Shown here piece by piece: positions 20,855 to 34,900 of a stretch of 64,000 nt of DNA. The DNA is from Apostichopus japonicus. Taxonomy: Eukaryota > Echinodermata > Holothuroidea > Aspidochirotida > Stichopodidae. Both the position numbers and the translations under genes were made by a program. Location: positions 11,516,678 to 11,580,677 of the forward strand of contig NC_092579.1 in NCBI RefSeq assembly GCF_037975245.1, read 5' to 3'. A model generated the notes under the pieces. The model saw nothing but the letters and a program-made list of their open reading frames with translations. It was not told the origin of the DNA and did not search any database. Numbering within the stretch: position 1 is the stretch's first letter; each line of letters opens with the position of its first letter.

Positions 20855-22976
20855 TGCTTAGAGTATACATTCGCTTAAAACAGTGGCTGCTCAAAGAACC
20901 CTGTTGACAGGCTCGCATATTCATTATGACTAAATGGGGTGTACATCGACTTCGAGAACTTCAAGTCAGTGCATTATAATTACGACTATATAGCCTACTC
21001 AGAAGCGTAAAGAAGGTTATTTACGATTGTGTGCACTGTATAGAATTAGATGCATGGGAGTGCGTGAACGGGGTAGCAAGTTTCAGACAGTGCTGTTATG
21101 AAGTACAAAAATAATTGCAGAAAAGGGGATTACTCTGAAATTGCGAAAACTTGGGAATGCATTTCTGTTAAGGCTTGTATTTTACCAATTTATTAAGGGG
21201 GTATTTAACCCCATTACTCCTGCCTCAGTTCCTACTCCTCTCAGCGTGCTGTTCGAATATTATTACTTGTTACCGTGCAAACAATTCCAATGAGTGTAAA
21301 GTGCAATTTCATATCAGGACGTTTTCGATCCCATATTCCGTGAAAGCAGATGGCGAAACTAGATGTACTTGTGTTATCACCCTTACCTGGCAATATTAGG
21401 CGTAGGGGGAACAAAGAGCCAGCTTCACTCTTTTGGATCGACTACCGGGGATGCGACACCCCGCCTTAAATCATAAATGGCTTTATTTTATATCTTCTTC
21501 TTTACTAAAGTAGGCCTATACACGGAAAACTAAGGTATTTAACATCTATCGTCTGTCTCTCTTGCAGAGTTATGTATTCTCATGATGAGCTAACAAACAA
21601 AAATAATTATAGAAATACCTAACACAAATTATATACATGTTATTCTGTTTCCTAACCTATTAACGATGGTTAAACTCGATGCCAACCTATTATCAAATAA
21701 ATAGTCCAAATTGAAACACACAGGGTACGTGTGGGACTTATTTGTGCTTATTAGTTGGAACGTTACACACGTACACCCTCAAGAAGGATTCAAATTTTTC
21801 GCGGATTCCCTGCGTGTGTCATGTTAATAGACCAGCAACTGGAATTTTTGATAAGTCCACATCCAAATCGATAATTTTCTCAAATGGTTACAGACAAACG
21901 TACACGTAAAATCATTTAAAAAATGTCAATCGATAATTTCTAGGATCATTTTGTTAACAACTGGATAAATAGTTTTCTTAGTCTAAGTAAAAAATATTAC
22001 TACATTACAATAGTATACTGTAGCCTAGGCAAGCCTAATGCAAAATTGATTAGGCTATAGCCTAGGCCTAACCCCAAAGACCTAGAAAGGGCCTTGGCTA
22101 ACCTAACTGTGTAGGCCACAGCAGAGACTAGTCAGCCTAGTCTACAAAGTAAAAGCTTTGGTTAGCCTACTGCAGCCTAAGTAACATAAGGCCTAGAATA
22201 GTGCCAGAATGTTGGTGTTACTGTTAGTGGTAAATACTGTATGACCTCTTCGACTTCATCATTGATGTTCCTACAGCTAGGCCCACGTGATTCCATGGAT
22301 TTCATCAGATTACGAACACTAGAATGATTTAGGCCTAATGATTTGTACAACTACAAGCTTGGTATCTGCCAAAACTGAAATGTTGTACTGTACTAGGGCT
22401 AAGCATGACCAATTTCCTTAAATTTGTACATGTATTCTCTTGTATAAATCCACCTAGCCTAGTTAGTTAGGCCTAGTAATGTTAGACGTTAATGGGTAAA
22501 ATCATTTATGAAGGTGGCCTGAAATTAAATCTGATATTTCCGCCTTTGACTTATCTTAGCTGTGTCAGTTAATGCATGTAGGACTCGGCTAGATTGCAAC
22601 TTGTTTTCGAAAAGTGGTTACAGTTTGACATAAATCGGGTCATTTGTTTCAAATCACGATAAGCCATGATAGGTACAGTAATTCGCATTGGCAGGCCCGA
22701 CTCTAATTTCAAAATGCATTAGGCTCAAATTACATGGCTGCTTAACTGTTGGGTCACCTGCTGGCAAATATTTATCATTTTGTAAGCAAAATAAGATCAG
22801 CCAAGTTTGTGAGATGACCTGTGATATTTGCATAAAAATCCTAGAACTGCAATATTGTCTGATTTCTGTTATATGTCCATGATCCATCAATTTTCAGTAA
22901 CTGTGTACATTTATGGTTTCAAATAGCCAAAATGTCACCTTGATATTAAAATGGTGTGTTCTTGTTTCGATACCAT
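20855..22976. other. No gene seen; AGGCCTA-rich stretch, possible 5' flank of CEP112
   Basis: From about 21480 to 22500 short motifs such as TAGGCCTA and GCCTAG are strikingly frequent. I saw no coding block. A CEP112 promoter and a non-coding first exon may lie here, because an acceptor-like TACCATAG ends at 22978 just before the start codon. Confidence 0.45.
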
Positions 22977-22986
22977 AGGCTAAGAA

Positions 22987-25900
22987 ATGGCAACTGTGTC
23001 AGATGAGCTGGATGACGAATTTGATAAATTTTTGTTAGAGATGAAGCCATTTGTTTTACAACTTCCTCATAAGTCAGGTAGGTCCTAGCAGTATTTATGT
23101 CTGGTTTAATTTGACTTTTATTCTTTATTTTCTTTGGTCTCTACATTTTCCCATTTCTTTTCCAAGTATCGTTAATGTTTACAATCATCTGTGAATTATG
23201 TATCTCTGTCTTATAAATAGAAAGAACAACACGAATTGAAAAGAAAAGAAAGGAATTATTTGACATGGCAGCACCTCACAAGACATATTTTTCCCTCTCG
23301 TATACATATATCTGCTGTTTGTTTTTGGTTCGATGATAATCATAACCTGTGCATCCATGATGACGTGCGTGTGTGTGAGTGCGTTTGTGAAGCCCAGCTT
23401 GTAAACATGATATCTCAAGAAGGGAAGGTCACACCAATTTCATATTTGGTGTGTAAAAGTACCACATTGAGTACAAGTAGCCTACTGTTTTTGATGGAGG
23501 TCAAAGGTCATTGGTCACCAGGGGTCAAATTGTGAAAATCTTGTAAACACGATAGCTCAAGGAGGAAAGGTCAGACTGATTTTATATTGAGTGTGTAGAA
23601 GTACCACATTTAGTTCAAGTAGCTTTTTGTTTTTGGTGGCGGTCAAAGATCATTTGGGGTCACCAGGGGTCATATTGTGGATACCTTGTAAAAACGATAT
23701 CTCAAGATGGGAAGCATGGGCAGACTCATATTTAGTGTGAAGAAGACTATTTCAGATAGAAAAATCCATGGATTCTCCCATATGGAAAACCCACTTCACT
23801 TTAAGCTGACCAAGAGCTTGAACCTACAACCTCCCAAGTCTAGGTTAGCTTTTCATTGTTTCTAGTGCAGCTGCCATTATTCACTCAACCATAGCACTAG
23901 CAGCATACATCACTATGCCTTGTTTTTTTTTGTTTTAATCAGCAGTAAGGTGTTCCACTCATACACACTGAGTGTCTTGCTACATATTTGTGCAGTAACC
24001 TGTTCATATCTTGGATTTAAAGGGCAAAACTAAACCATAAATATGGTCAAGATATATATATTTTTTTAATTCCTGAACACAGATAGACAAAGATGTGCCT
24101 TATGGATCAAAAAATTGTGTGAGCCAACAGGTCATGGAATAACGGGCAGGTAACGTTATATTCGTCTAACCTTTAATGTTAAAGATCTATAATTGTATTT
24201 GACATGAAAATGTTACCAAATGAAACCAATGTTTCATTAATATTGACTCTTGCATTGTTTTAATCTGGACTTCAAGAATCACCCATTTTCCAACTGATTT
24301 GGCCCGACAGAATTTTTTTTCTTGGCCAGGAGAGATTGCACAGCGAAGGAATCCACTGGTGTATTTGATGCCAAGAAAACAACCCTAGTGATGAATAGGA
24401 CCGTCCTTAAAATGGAGTTAAACATCAAGCTATCCAATGTAGATAGGATGACCTGCACTGAAACTGTTACAGATCCTATTTGGTTTGCATCACCACTACA
24501 ATTTTAGCTTAAACAGACATCCTATAAATTCATGTGACATAATGTTAGGGACGTGTATTTTACCTTGGTGATGCAGAATTGTGTGCTTTCTTGAGATTTG
24601 CTTCTTAAAATAATCCTCTCAGACCCAGCTTACAATGTTCATCGTGTTGTTGCCGATATTATTGGACAATGTTTACTATCGACTGTTACAGCATGACTTT
24701 CTGTTTTGTCGATTTAAATTCTGTTTTATATGCAAGTGCTTCTGTTCTTTTTTTTTCTCTCCTTTATCGTGGTTTTACCGATACTCAGGAAGAACAGGAA
24801 TATGTATGCAAAGCTGCTGCTTCATATGCTGAAGAAAGCTCTCATTGAAGGGCCATTCAGCCACAAACCTGATCCAGGTCCATTACCAACTCTTCCAGAC
24901 TACATGGTAAGCTCATACATATCATAGTGAACATTCACACTATAGATGTATTTGTTCCAGTACCATATGATATTATATTAACTCACACAATCATAACAAC
25001 ATTAATGCGGTCTCCAGGGTTTTTACAAGAAGGAAAATTGTCACTATTTAAGCTACCTATTCCCCCCCACCACCCACCCCCCCCCCCCCCGACACTTGGT
25101 GACACATCAGCTGTGTATGACACCTACAGTTTCCTGTCTTGTGGCTGTGCACCCTTTTATTTAGCTAGAAGAGTCAAAATGTGTGTTTTTTGTTAAGTCA
25201 CTCAATAAGATCAACCTCTTCGTTCATTCACTTAAAACTCCTGTGCTGCTCTCTGAGGGTTGTAAGAAATACTCCTGTGTGCTGCACTCTGAGGGTTGAA
25301 AGAAATATTCCTGTGTGCTGCTCTCTGGGGGTATATAAGCACTTGGTCTAAAATTGATTCAATTGACTAATTGTCACATTTAAAAAGTAGACTTTAATAC
25401 CCATGCCACAGAAAATCTCAAAATGAATTTGCTAACATATCAGACAAGATGGTCCTGTCTTTTCATGATCTTGAGGCAAGGCCTCTCCCGTTTGCTGCAA
25501 GAGTAGCTATGGCTTTTGTGGTGCAATGTATAGCTTCTTCTGCAAATATCTTTGGTAATGATTAGAAAAATTGGTTTTTTGTAGAAATATAAGTGGCCCT
25601 CACTTTTAAATTACTTCTTAAAGTCATCCCTTGAATTTATCTGAATTTTTGTAGAATAAACCTAACATTTAGTATTCCTCCCTAGTTTAATTATCAGCTA
25701 ATTCTGCTAAAGATCAAAACATGAGAACCGTCTGTTTCTTCTTTCCCACGTGTTTTGTGTGTGTTTTTGTTGTTTGGCACCTCCATACCTGCAAGATCTC
25801 ATCCGCCCTTATCAGCCAACAAGAGCCCTACGGTCTGCTGGTCAGAGTCGTCTAGAGGTGCCGATCACCAAGACAAACAGCTTTGGGAACAGAGCCTTTT

Positions 25901-28900
25901 TGCGTGGCTGGGCCACGCCTCTGGAATGAGCTGCCAGCTGAACTCAGAACTGTTTCTAGTCTTACAACATTCAAGTCAAAGCTGAAAACCTTCTTTTTTA
26001 GACAGCATTACTGCAATATTTAAACTGTGTATTAAATTCTATTCATGTGCAATACTCCAACAAACTCAAACTTGCATGCTTTTTATTTTTCATACTCATT
26101 TATATTGTATTTTATTCTGCATTTTTACTACATATTTTGTGTCATATACTTTTTTATTTACTGTTACATAGAGTTTTAGAGCACTTTTGTGGATTTTACG
26201 CTTTATAAATAAATTATTATTATTATTATTCTTGTAGAGTATATACTTCGACGAGCCAACACAAACTAAATCGCCTCGTCTAAGAGAGGAAGGCTATCAT
26301 TCCCTCCCAGACTGGGTGGATACGGAGCTAGTAAACTCTGGCAGAACCAACCCAAGAGCATCAAGGACCAGGCAAAGGCTCTTTGACTCTGATATCGGCA
26401 AATTATCTTCACCGGATGTAACAGAAACAGGTTCCTTAGGGATGCATGAGAGGTAAACAATTTAATTGTCAGAAAATTTACAAATAGCCGGTAGAATTTC
26501 ATGATTCATATCATATATATATCAGTAGGGCCTGAACGATAAGGAAGTTGACCAACTGAGCTAACTAAAGCCATCTACAGGTCTTTGGTTTGGGTTTTGT
26601 CGCAGTCGATATCCTACACTCAAAATGTTTCTTAGTACCTCTTCCATCTTCAAACCTAAAATGGTCTATAATCCATATACCAGTGTAATGAAATTCTATT
26701 TAATAAATTTCAAATGTTATTTTTAGAGCCCACATGTTTTTTGTTTATTTTTGAGATCACATTTTTTAAATTTTTTTTTAATTTTAGGAAGTCTTCACTG
26801 GTCAATCATTCCTTATCATCATCTTCAAGTTCAGATGATCACCAGGTCTTTAGTCATAAAGACACTCACATAAAGGTCAGTAGTAACACTGTCTAAGATT
26901 GCTTAAACAGCCATGGCCGTACAAACTGCACTCTTCTTCTTCATTTATAATATCACAATAACAGGTTTGAAAAACAAACATATTGTAGAGGAGTGAATCG
27001 TCCATCTTCGTCAACCTCATATATATATGAATTTTTGTGCATGCGCTTTTGGAATCATGAAACAATGATTGCGTATGACAGTTAAATACAATTTTGCATT
27101 GTGAAGATCTTTGGAGAGATTTTTCAAAATTTTTTGAGTTGTGTAGATGCTGTTTGAGGTATCTGTCATTTATAAATAAAATTTTAAAAAATTTAAACAG
27201 CTAAATAATGCAGTGGTTTTACAACAAATTTTAACTTTTTCATCTGTTTTTCCCCAGTACCAGCAGAAAGATTCTGTAAGTCTGAAATATTCCCCAAAGC
27301 AATCTACAGTTGTGGATCTTCCCGACCCGGACGGTAGACCAGGCAGACGATCAGAGAGAAGAGATAAAGTGGAAAAGCAAACTGTAAGTAGTCTAATCTC
27401 ATTGTCCAGTTGTACAGTGTTAAAGGTTCATATACTGAAATCCTATTGGTCTGTGAAGTGTGTCAAATATAAACCAGGAAAAAGATTGCCTTTGGTACAG
27501 ACTACAGTGGCCATGTGTTATAGTTTTCTTGAAATAATTCAAGATGAATGCAAAAATAATTGTTACTCAATTAACATGTCAAAACGACATATACGGGCTA
27601 CTTGAACTTTCGATGTTACTGTACATCTACCGCAATGTAATTGAACACTTGCTCCCCCCCCCCTCATCTCTCTCCACCCCACATGGATTTATGTTTTGTG
27701 GCATTATTCTTTCTTATGTTTAATGACTTATAAATGTTGATTTAAAATCCCCCTCACAAGTCTCGAAACTATTCAAAACGATCCCTCAACACTAAACCTA
27801 GGCCTATATTAGTTTTCATTCTAACTGAGCCTAACCTAATTTGCGGTGTATACACAAGAAACCCAAGAATATGTTGTTATTCTCATTTATTGGTGAGACT
27901 GTTAAGAATGTCAACCTTTTTTTCTTACATTTTGGTCTGATGAATTCATAGGATCGGTTTAGAAAATTGCTCTATATGCTACTGTGAATCTGTTAAAAAT
28001 GGAATTTCATTATGTCACTATGTAGATTTAGCAATCATACGGAAATTGGCCGATTAATAACTCATATTATTTTCTTCCCCCTACATTTCACAGATTCCAG
28101 ACAGCAAACCGAAACATAGACTCACACTAGAGAATAAACAAGGTAACAGCAGTGAAACTTTTAGTGGAATTTCTATTGGATACAGAGGTTTGATAAGTTT
28201 GATTTTTGTGACTTGGAACTGCAAAAATTTTAACTATGGAAAGCAGAGAAATTTCTTATGCATCTCCCTAAACCATGATATAGCAAGTGATAAATGCAGT
28301 ACAACAATACTATCATTGCAAAGCAGGGAATATGTGTGTATTGTTGTTACTAAATCATCCAGCTTCACAAACATTTCCCCCAACACTGAAGGAATTACAT
28401 ACAAGAGTGACAAAACCAACCACCTTTGTTCACATAAACCTTTCCCAGCAGCAAGTCCTATTGTCTGGCATGAAGACATAGGTGACTGTAGCTTTCAACA
28501 CCCAGTTGGTCCTTTGTGGAACAACCTTCATGTTCATTTGAGATCGTTGGACTCTTTCGAACAGTTAAAGCGCGACATTAAGGCTTTTCCAATTCATTAA
28601 GCATTGTTTATTTCCACGGACAAAGCCCATTGAGCAACCCTGACGCTATTCATCACTCAATGATGATAAAGTGCTGTTGTTCTGTGTCAAGCAAACAATG
28701 TTTGGTTTTGATTGTAAAAGAGACTACAAAGTGTAGAGAAAGAGAGAAAAATGCAGACAAGTTCAGTCAACAAGAAAAGAATCCATTGCTATTGTTCAAA
28801 CTTGTTGTGCTCCAGTTAAAGGGGGGTGATTGGAGCATGTGCTGCTGTGAACTACCTCAACTTCTCAGCAAAATGTTGTATACATTTGGAGTCGATACCA

Positions 28901-31900
28901 CTGACTGCTAAATATAAGCGTATGATATGTAACGATGGTGGTTCATAATTCAGTCGGTCAATTTAATGCGACGTTAAAAAGTAATATTTATATGATTATG
29001 TTACACTGGTGCCAGAAGTAGCAGCCTAAGACAAAGTAGTTTGACTTTCATTATGATGAAGGGGGGTGTCTCTTTTTTAGAAGCTTGGAGTTTTTCTTTA
29101 AAAAAGGAACATTTTATTCCTGTCACCTGGCAACCTTGATAGCACATTCTTGACACAACTTAGAAGTAAATTAACTTTTCCCCTCCCTACATGCCTAGCT
29201 ATCTGATCATTTCATGTCATAAATTCACAGGTGAGCTAAGTTTATAATAATAATAATGTATAATATAAGCAAGTCTCAGTCGCAATTCGATCGCGGTTGG
29301 ACCGAGGGTACAGTAACTTGATTCAATACAGAAAGAAAGAATATCTTCTGTTTTGCACTCATTTATTTACAGGGTCATCTAAATTCTCTGAAGAAGCTGC
29401 CCAGGTTGAGAGAGAGGTCGAATTGAGGACCAAACTTCTGGAGACTCGATTCCACGAGGAGAAACTGATAATCCAACAACGCCATGATGAGGCCATTCAG
29501 AAGGTGTGGCTATTTGATCCAGGGATTAAATTAATACTCACATTTTGTGCAGCAGTTTGAAGGTTTATGAATTGTGCTGTGCATAAAAGTGTACATATTT
29601 GTGTAGCAAACTTGCTATGCATTACTAAATAAAATTGTAACATTTTGTAACAGAGATTTCACAAACATACAAAAACTATTTTTTATTTGTATACTCTATT
29701 CTTTTGATCAATGCTTGGGTAGGTTTCAACTTTACTTAAAGAGGTTGTAAAGTTTAAATTGTGTCAATGAATGTGATGTATTTATACCAGCTTTGCTAGT
29801 CAGGCGATTCAAAAGTTTTGAAGAAAAACAAAAAATGTCAGTTACTTAACACCTATGACATCACACCTATCTGCTTGAAGCTCGATTTTGGTGTAAAATA
29901 TAATTCACTTCAAAATTAAGCTATCTTGAAACCGCTATCCAGGCCTCAATATGAGAAGGACGTTCACTACGATGCATAGACTATATTCTACTCTACAAGC
30001 TAAAAATACTGGAGAATCCCTTCAAAGTCAGACATTACGAATCTCTTCCATCTGCTAAATGACAAATCATTGTCTTATGATAAAAACAAAGTGTTTTTGT
30101 TTGTTTCCCTCTTCTCTCTGTTTACTATCGATCATGATAGCTGACTGAATTCATTGTTCTGTTTTTTTTATGTTTTTTCCAGATTTTGGATCGTAAGAAT
30201 GCAGAGATAGAAGAGATGAAGCATCAATACCGGAGTAAAACCAAAGATTTAGAAGAAACAAACAAAAAACTTGAAAGGAAAGGTACTTTATTAGAAATAT
30301 CTGTTAATGTTTTAAAATATGTGGTTTACATGTTGTTGTTTTTTCTTTCCATTTTAAACATTTTCTTAATACATTGAAAGAAATCTGACAGTACAGATTT
30401 ATACAACTGCATATGAAATTGTTATGTCAGTGGCAGTTGTTATATCGAGATACATATTCATTAGTTGATTGTAAACAAAACCCAGCATGCACCACTGCAT
30501 CTGGAATAGGAGAACAAATCAGTGATTCATACAGGTAGCATACGCCCATTAAAAGCCCCATTGACTTACAAACTGAATCACAAAAGTAATGTGGTCTCTA
30601 AGACTAGATAGAAGTTCTCACTAGCTAATAGCTACCCATCATCGGATAGCTGACAAGTTGGCCTTTCATGGCATCATCAATTTTCTGTATCATGGCCTTG
30701 CAGATTTTTTGCTATCACAGCCTGAAGTTTTCGTCACTTGTAAACAAACGTATAGACTTTGTCAGTTACAGCCTACCATGAGTGCATAAATTACATACAT
30801 ATCACAACAGTCTTACCTTCAATTTTCATCTTTCATTTCATTCATAAGACCATTTTCATGGATGATACCTCTTATTAATCACAATTTAATTCAAGTACCA
30901 TTGTTACTCCTAAGAGAGTAGTTCAGCTCTGAAAATGTATACAAAATTATACCAAAAACATGACACATGTGATTGTTGTTTCCCATTTTTCAGAGACGAA
31001 CTCTTTGACAGGCTGTCCAACAGTCCTCCCTTTCCTTATATTCCTCTCAATTATCTCCTCTCCTTCCTATATTTTACCTACTTTGTCATCAGAAATATCA
31101 TCCTTTTCCTACCCTTCTGATAATTTTTGGTTTGTTTTGTAACAAGTGGTTTCAGATTGTAGCAAATTTCTTTGACTTTGACTTGTCATTTTAAAGTCCA
31201 CAAGTAGTGGCCATTTTTCATTGTGACCTTTGTCATACTTCTTTCTATAAGCGTGTGTTTGGTGGCATGGTTTGCAATTAGACCTACAAATTTTAAGCAA
31301 CTTAAACTCTTACTCGTGTTTGTTATCTTCAGTCCACAGCACAACCAGAGACGTCGCATCGGTGAAAGAGACCAAGGACAAACAGATCAGAGAACTTCGA
31401 AAAATGCTGGAACAAACAAACCAAACGAGCCAGAACCACTTTGAGAAAATGGTAGGATTGAATTATGGTCTGGGAAAATTATTCATAAGTATAAAGGAGC
31501 AAAGAATACATGGTTTTTATGTTTTTCCGATCAGGGAAGGTCTAAATTTGCAAGACTAACAGTTTGCATTGGCTCCACAAGGCATCCATTATCTTTAAGT
31601 TTAACAGTCTGCAAAAATTCACTATTGCCATAGTAACAAGCTTGGGTTGGCTGTGTTCACCAAGAATACCAGCACTAATGTTAATAGTTCCATAATGTTA
31701 AGTGCATTAAGCTGCAGTTTCAAACCAATTTACTGAATTGAATATTTTTGTATAATTCATGATCAGTTTCTCTTGTGCATTTCTCTCGAAATCACTTCCC
31801 TGCCTCTTTCTGGGGTTTACTATAACAAATGAATAAGGGTGTAATCCGTGGTTGTACAATATGCAATGTACTGTGACTAGTTCCCCACCCCCCAACACCC

Positions 31901-34900
31901 CCCAACCCCAAGTAAGAAATGCAAATCAAGTTTTCAAGCAACTAAGAGCTGAATAGTTCAGTTGTAAAATAGAGTTCACTGAATCCCTTTCTCGCCAAAA
32001 TTTCTGTGCTCTTCTCAAGCTTTGCTTGAAATTTCCCAGTCAGTTTTTCTGTCGTTAATTCACTGATAATGTGTTATTATATGCGCTATTCATGTGGTGT
32101 TTAGTCTAGACACAGACTAACTTCTAGCTTGCAGCTGAAAATTCTAATATTTGGTATATACACTGTGATATTTATATATGATTGCTGCAAATATGCTTCT
32201 TTTGCCATGATAAAAATGATGCAAGATAATTTGATTATAAAATTTGTTGAGTCCACAGTGCTTTCTGCATGTTGCTTCTCCGAACACTGGAGTACATGAT
32301 TGGATAAAACTATATAGATAAGGCAGAATAATTTGTATGGAATACAAGTCGGTTATTATCAATGCGTTTAATTCTTAGCAGTATTTTCCCACTCAATTAT
32401 GCTTGTTAACTCCAAGTTGAGATCAAACCACTCGCAATCTTATGAAGTATTTTCAATGCCACAGTCACCACATTGAACCTCATTTATTCACTCTATAGAA
32501 GCCCAGTATATATCCAACTTCAATGGATTGGAATAATTTGTCAGGTCAGAGCAACTTGGACGGACTTTTTTGATACCATTTTGCAAATTTTCAGCTTGCT
32601 AAAATGTTGCTTGGCCAATGCTAGGGAACTGTAAGTCATGAAATCCACTATGGTTAGAAACATGATAATAGGAATGAAAGGATTTCACATCAGTGATTGG
32701 AATCTGAAAGCTGTAAGGAACATCTCTTTGACTCCATATTTCAGCTGCAAGGCGCTTTGGCCGACATCGAACAGGAGAAATTTGAAATGCAGAAGGAGCA
32801 CACGAAGGGGATTCAGGATATATTAGAGGATACAAATATAAGGCTACAGAAGATGGAGATGGAATATAACGAACAAGTCGATAAACATGTAAGTCATACT
32901 GTGATGTTATCCGGTTAGTGCAATACAATGTGCAACAAAACCAAGGTTACGTGTTCTCGATGTGGCGTATTGTGGGTCAGATCGGGCTCGCAAAAGATTT
33001 CCGTCATTATATCCCGCGGCAAAAATATTAGCCCACAATTTGGCACTAATATATTGTTTGGGCTCTCAAGGCCTTAGGTTTAAGAACCCTAACCCGCCTA
33101 CCGTGCCCATTACTCAATTCAGGTATAGAGAGATATTTAGGTTCACAGTCTTTGGTCCTTTGCTCCCCAACCAAAGTTTTTCTCTGGCCCTCGAAGGAAA
33201 TTAATTTAGCCCCCCTACCTAGGTGATCCAGACATCTGTTATATGGATCCTGAATTATCTGAGTTTAAATATCCAACCATTCATTACTGTACTGTCGGAT
33301 ACTGTGCGTGTGTAATTTTGAATTCTGAAAGTTTTCTTATATTAAGCTACTCGCTCACAGTTGTAACATAACATTACATGAAATGAAGAAATGGGAAGAA
33401 TTTTTCTCAAATAAGGCACATTGTGCTGTCCATTCCATATCCAAGATGGGAACCGTTATCCTTAATTTGCTCACATCCTGACAACCTTCGGTTTTGACTC
33501 GTCTGGTCAATTCAGGTTTTGTTGTGTATTTAGTGTTGTCTACTGAGCAGTAATTCGCAGAGATTATGCTGCAGGGACGCTAAAGTTGTGCAAATTTTCA
33601 CCCACATTTCATCACAGTTCTAAGGTACTTTTTTCTCATCATTGCTCATCAAAGTCTGTTTCAAGACATTTGGTGCTTGCTTATTTGGCTGTTTACATCT
33701 CTCTTACCCATATATAACTTTTGTAAATTGTTTATCATTACATGGGTATTACCTTAATATCCAGACAATGCTAACACTGTGTTTCGATACCTTTTACCGG
33801 AGGTGTTACAAGTCACCTAACATCAAAATCGGACCATCGCCCGTAATATGGATGATGTGAGTCAAGACTTTGCTGTGAATTAATGTACTATTTTAATGAG
33901 GACAAACTTGAAGGACTTGATCGTGTCATTTGACTTTTGAAATTTGGCAACTCCAGTCATGACCAGTTGATCACACTTCCTTTGTATATGTCTCTCTCTT
34001 GCAATGTCAAAGGTTATTTCAGGTCACAAGAGGTCAATGTCATTCCCATACAGAGTTAGTTTACATATAAGCAGTTAATTTGCTTCTTGCTCAACAGTGT
34101 CTGACAATGCTTGGCTACTTTTGCATTTTTTTACGTTTTCTCAGGCTACTGTGATCAAAGAATTAGAATCTAGGATTCACCAGCTTACAGCAGATTCTGA
34201 GAAGCAAGACACATTTCAAGGTCACCTTCAGCAAGATAAAGATGACTTGGAGAGGCTGAATGTAGCCCTCAGAGCTGAGCTTCAAAATATGAGCGAAAAG
34301 TAAGAATCTCTCACCAGGCATGTACGGGTGAAAGTAACATTATTCCTTGGTGTCGCATCTCAATTTAAACTGGAAAACAGAAATATTGCCTTTTCATTCT
34401 CAGTGTCAGACGGTCAAGGTCATCAATGAAAATTTTAATAGCTAAAATATTATACCAACTTAAACTGGTTGATACCAATGAGAGCATAATCCTCTTCTAA
34501 GTGAGAAAACTCTGTGTTACTCATTGAAGTAAACTTGTGTTTATAGGCTGGACTGCTTCTCTGATAGAAAGAAGCATCTCTGGATGAGGGAGGGGAAGAG
34601 TGAGGAGAGAGGGGTGAGAGGAGGGATGGGCAGCAGCTACCACTTCCTGCACCTAAGAATACCAGTCCACTATGAGAGTGTTATGGTTAAGTCAATGGAC
34701 AATACCATCTAAGGATTGTAGGTTTGAGTCCTGGACAGATCATTACATGTGTCCTTAGGCTGGGCACTAAGCTCTGTTGCCTCTCTCCACCCAGGTGTAT
34801 AAATGGGGACCTGTGAGGTAACTTGTAAATATCATAATTGTGTGCACCAGTTTGTGGCTGTACCCGTTTGGAATTCCCCCAGGGGACATGGGAGGTGTGG

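Noticed and set aside
24322-24507. Candidate second exon of CEP112
   Set aside because: The expected RQRCALWIKKLCEP sequence is at 24083-24149 with correct splice sites and phase; this frame does not match the family.
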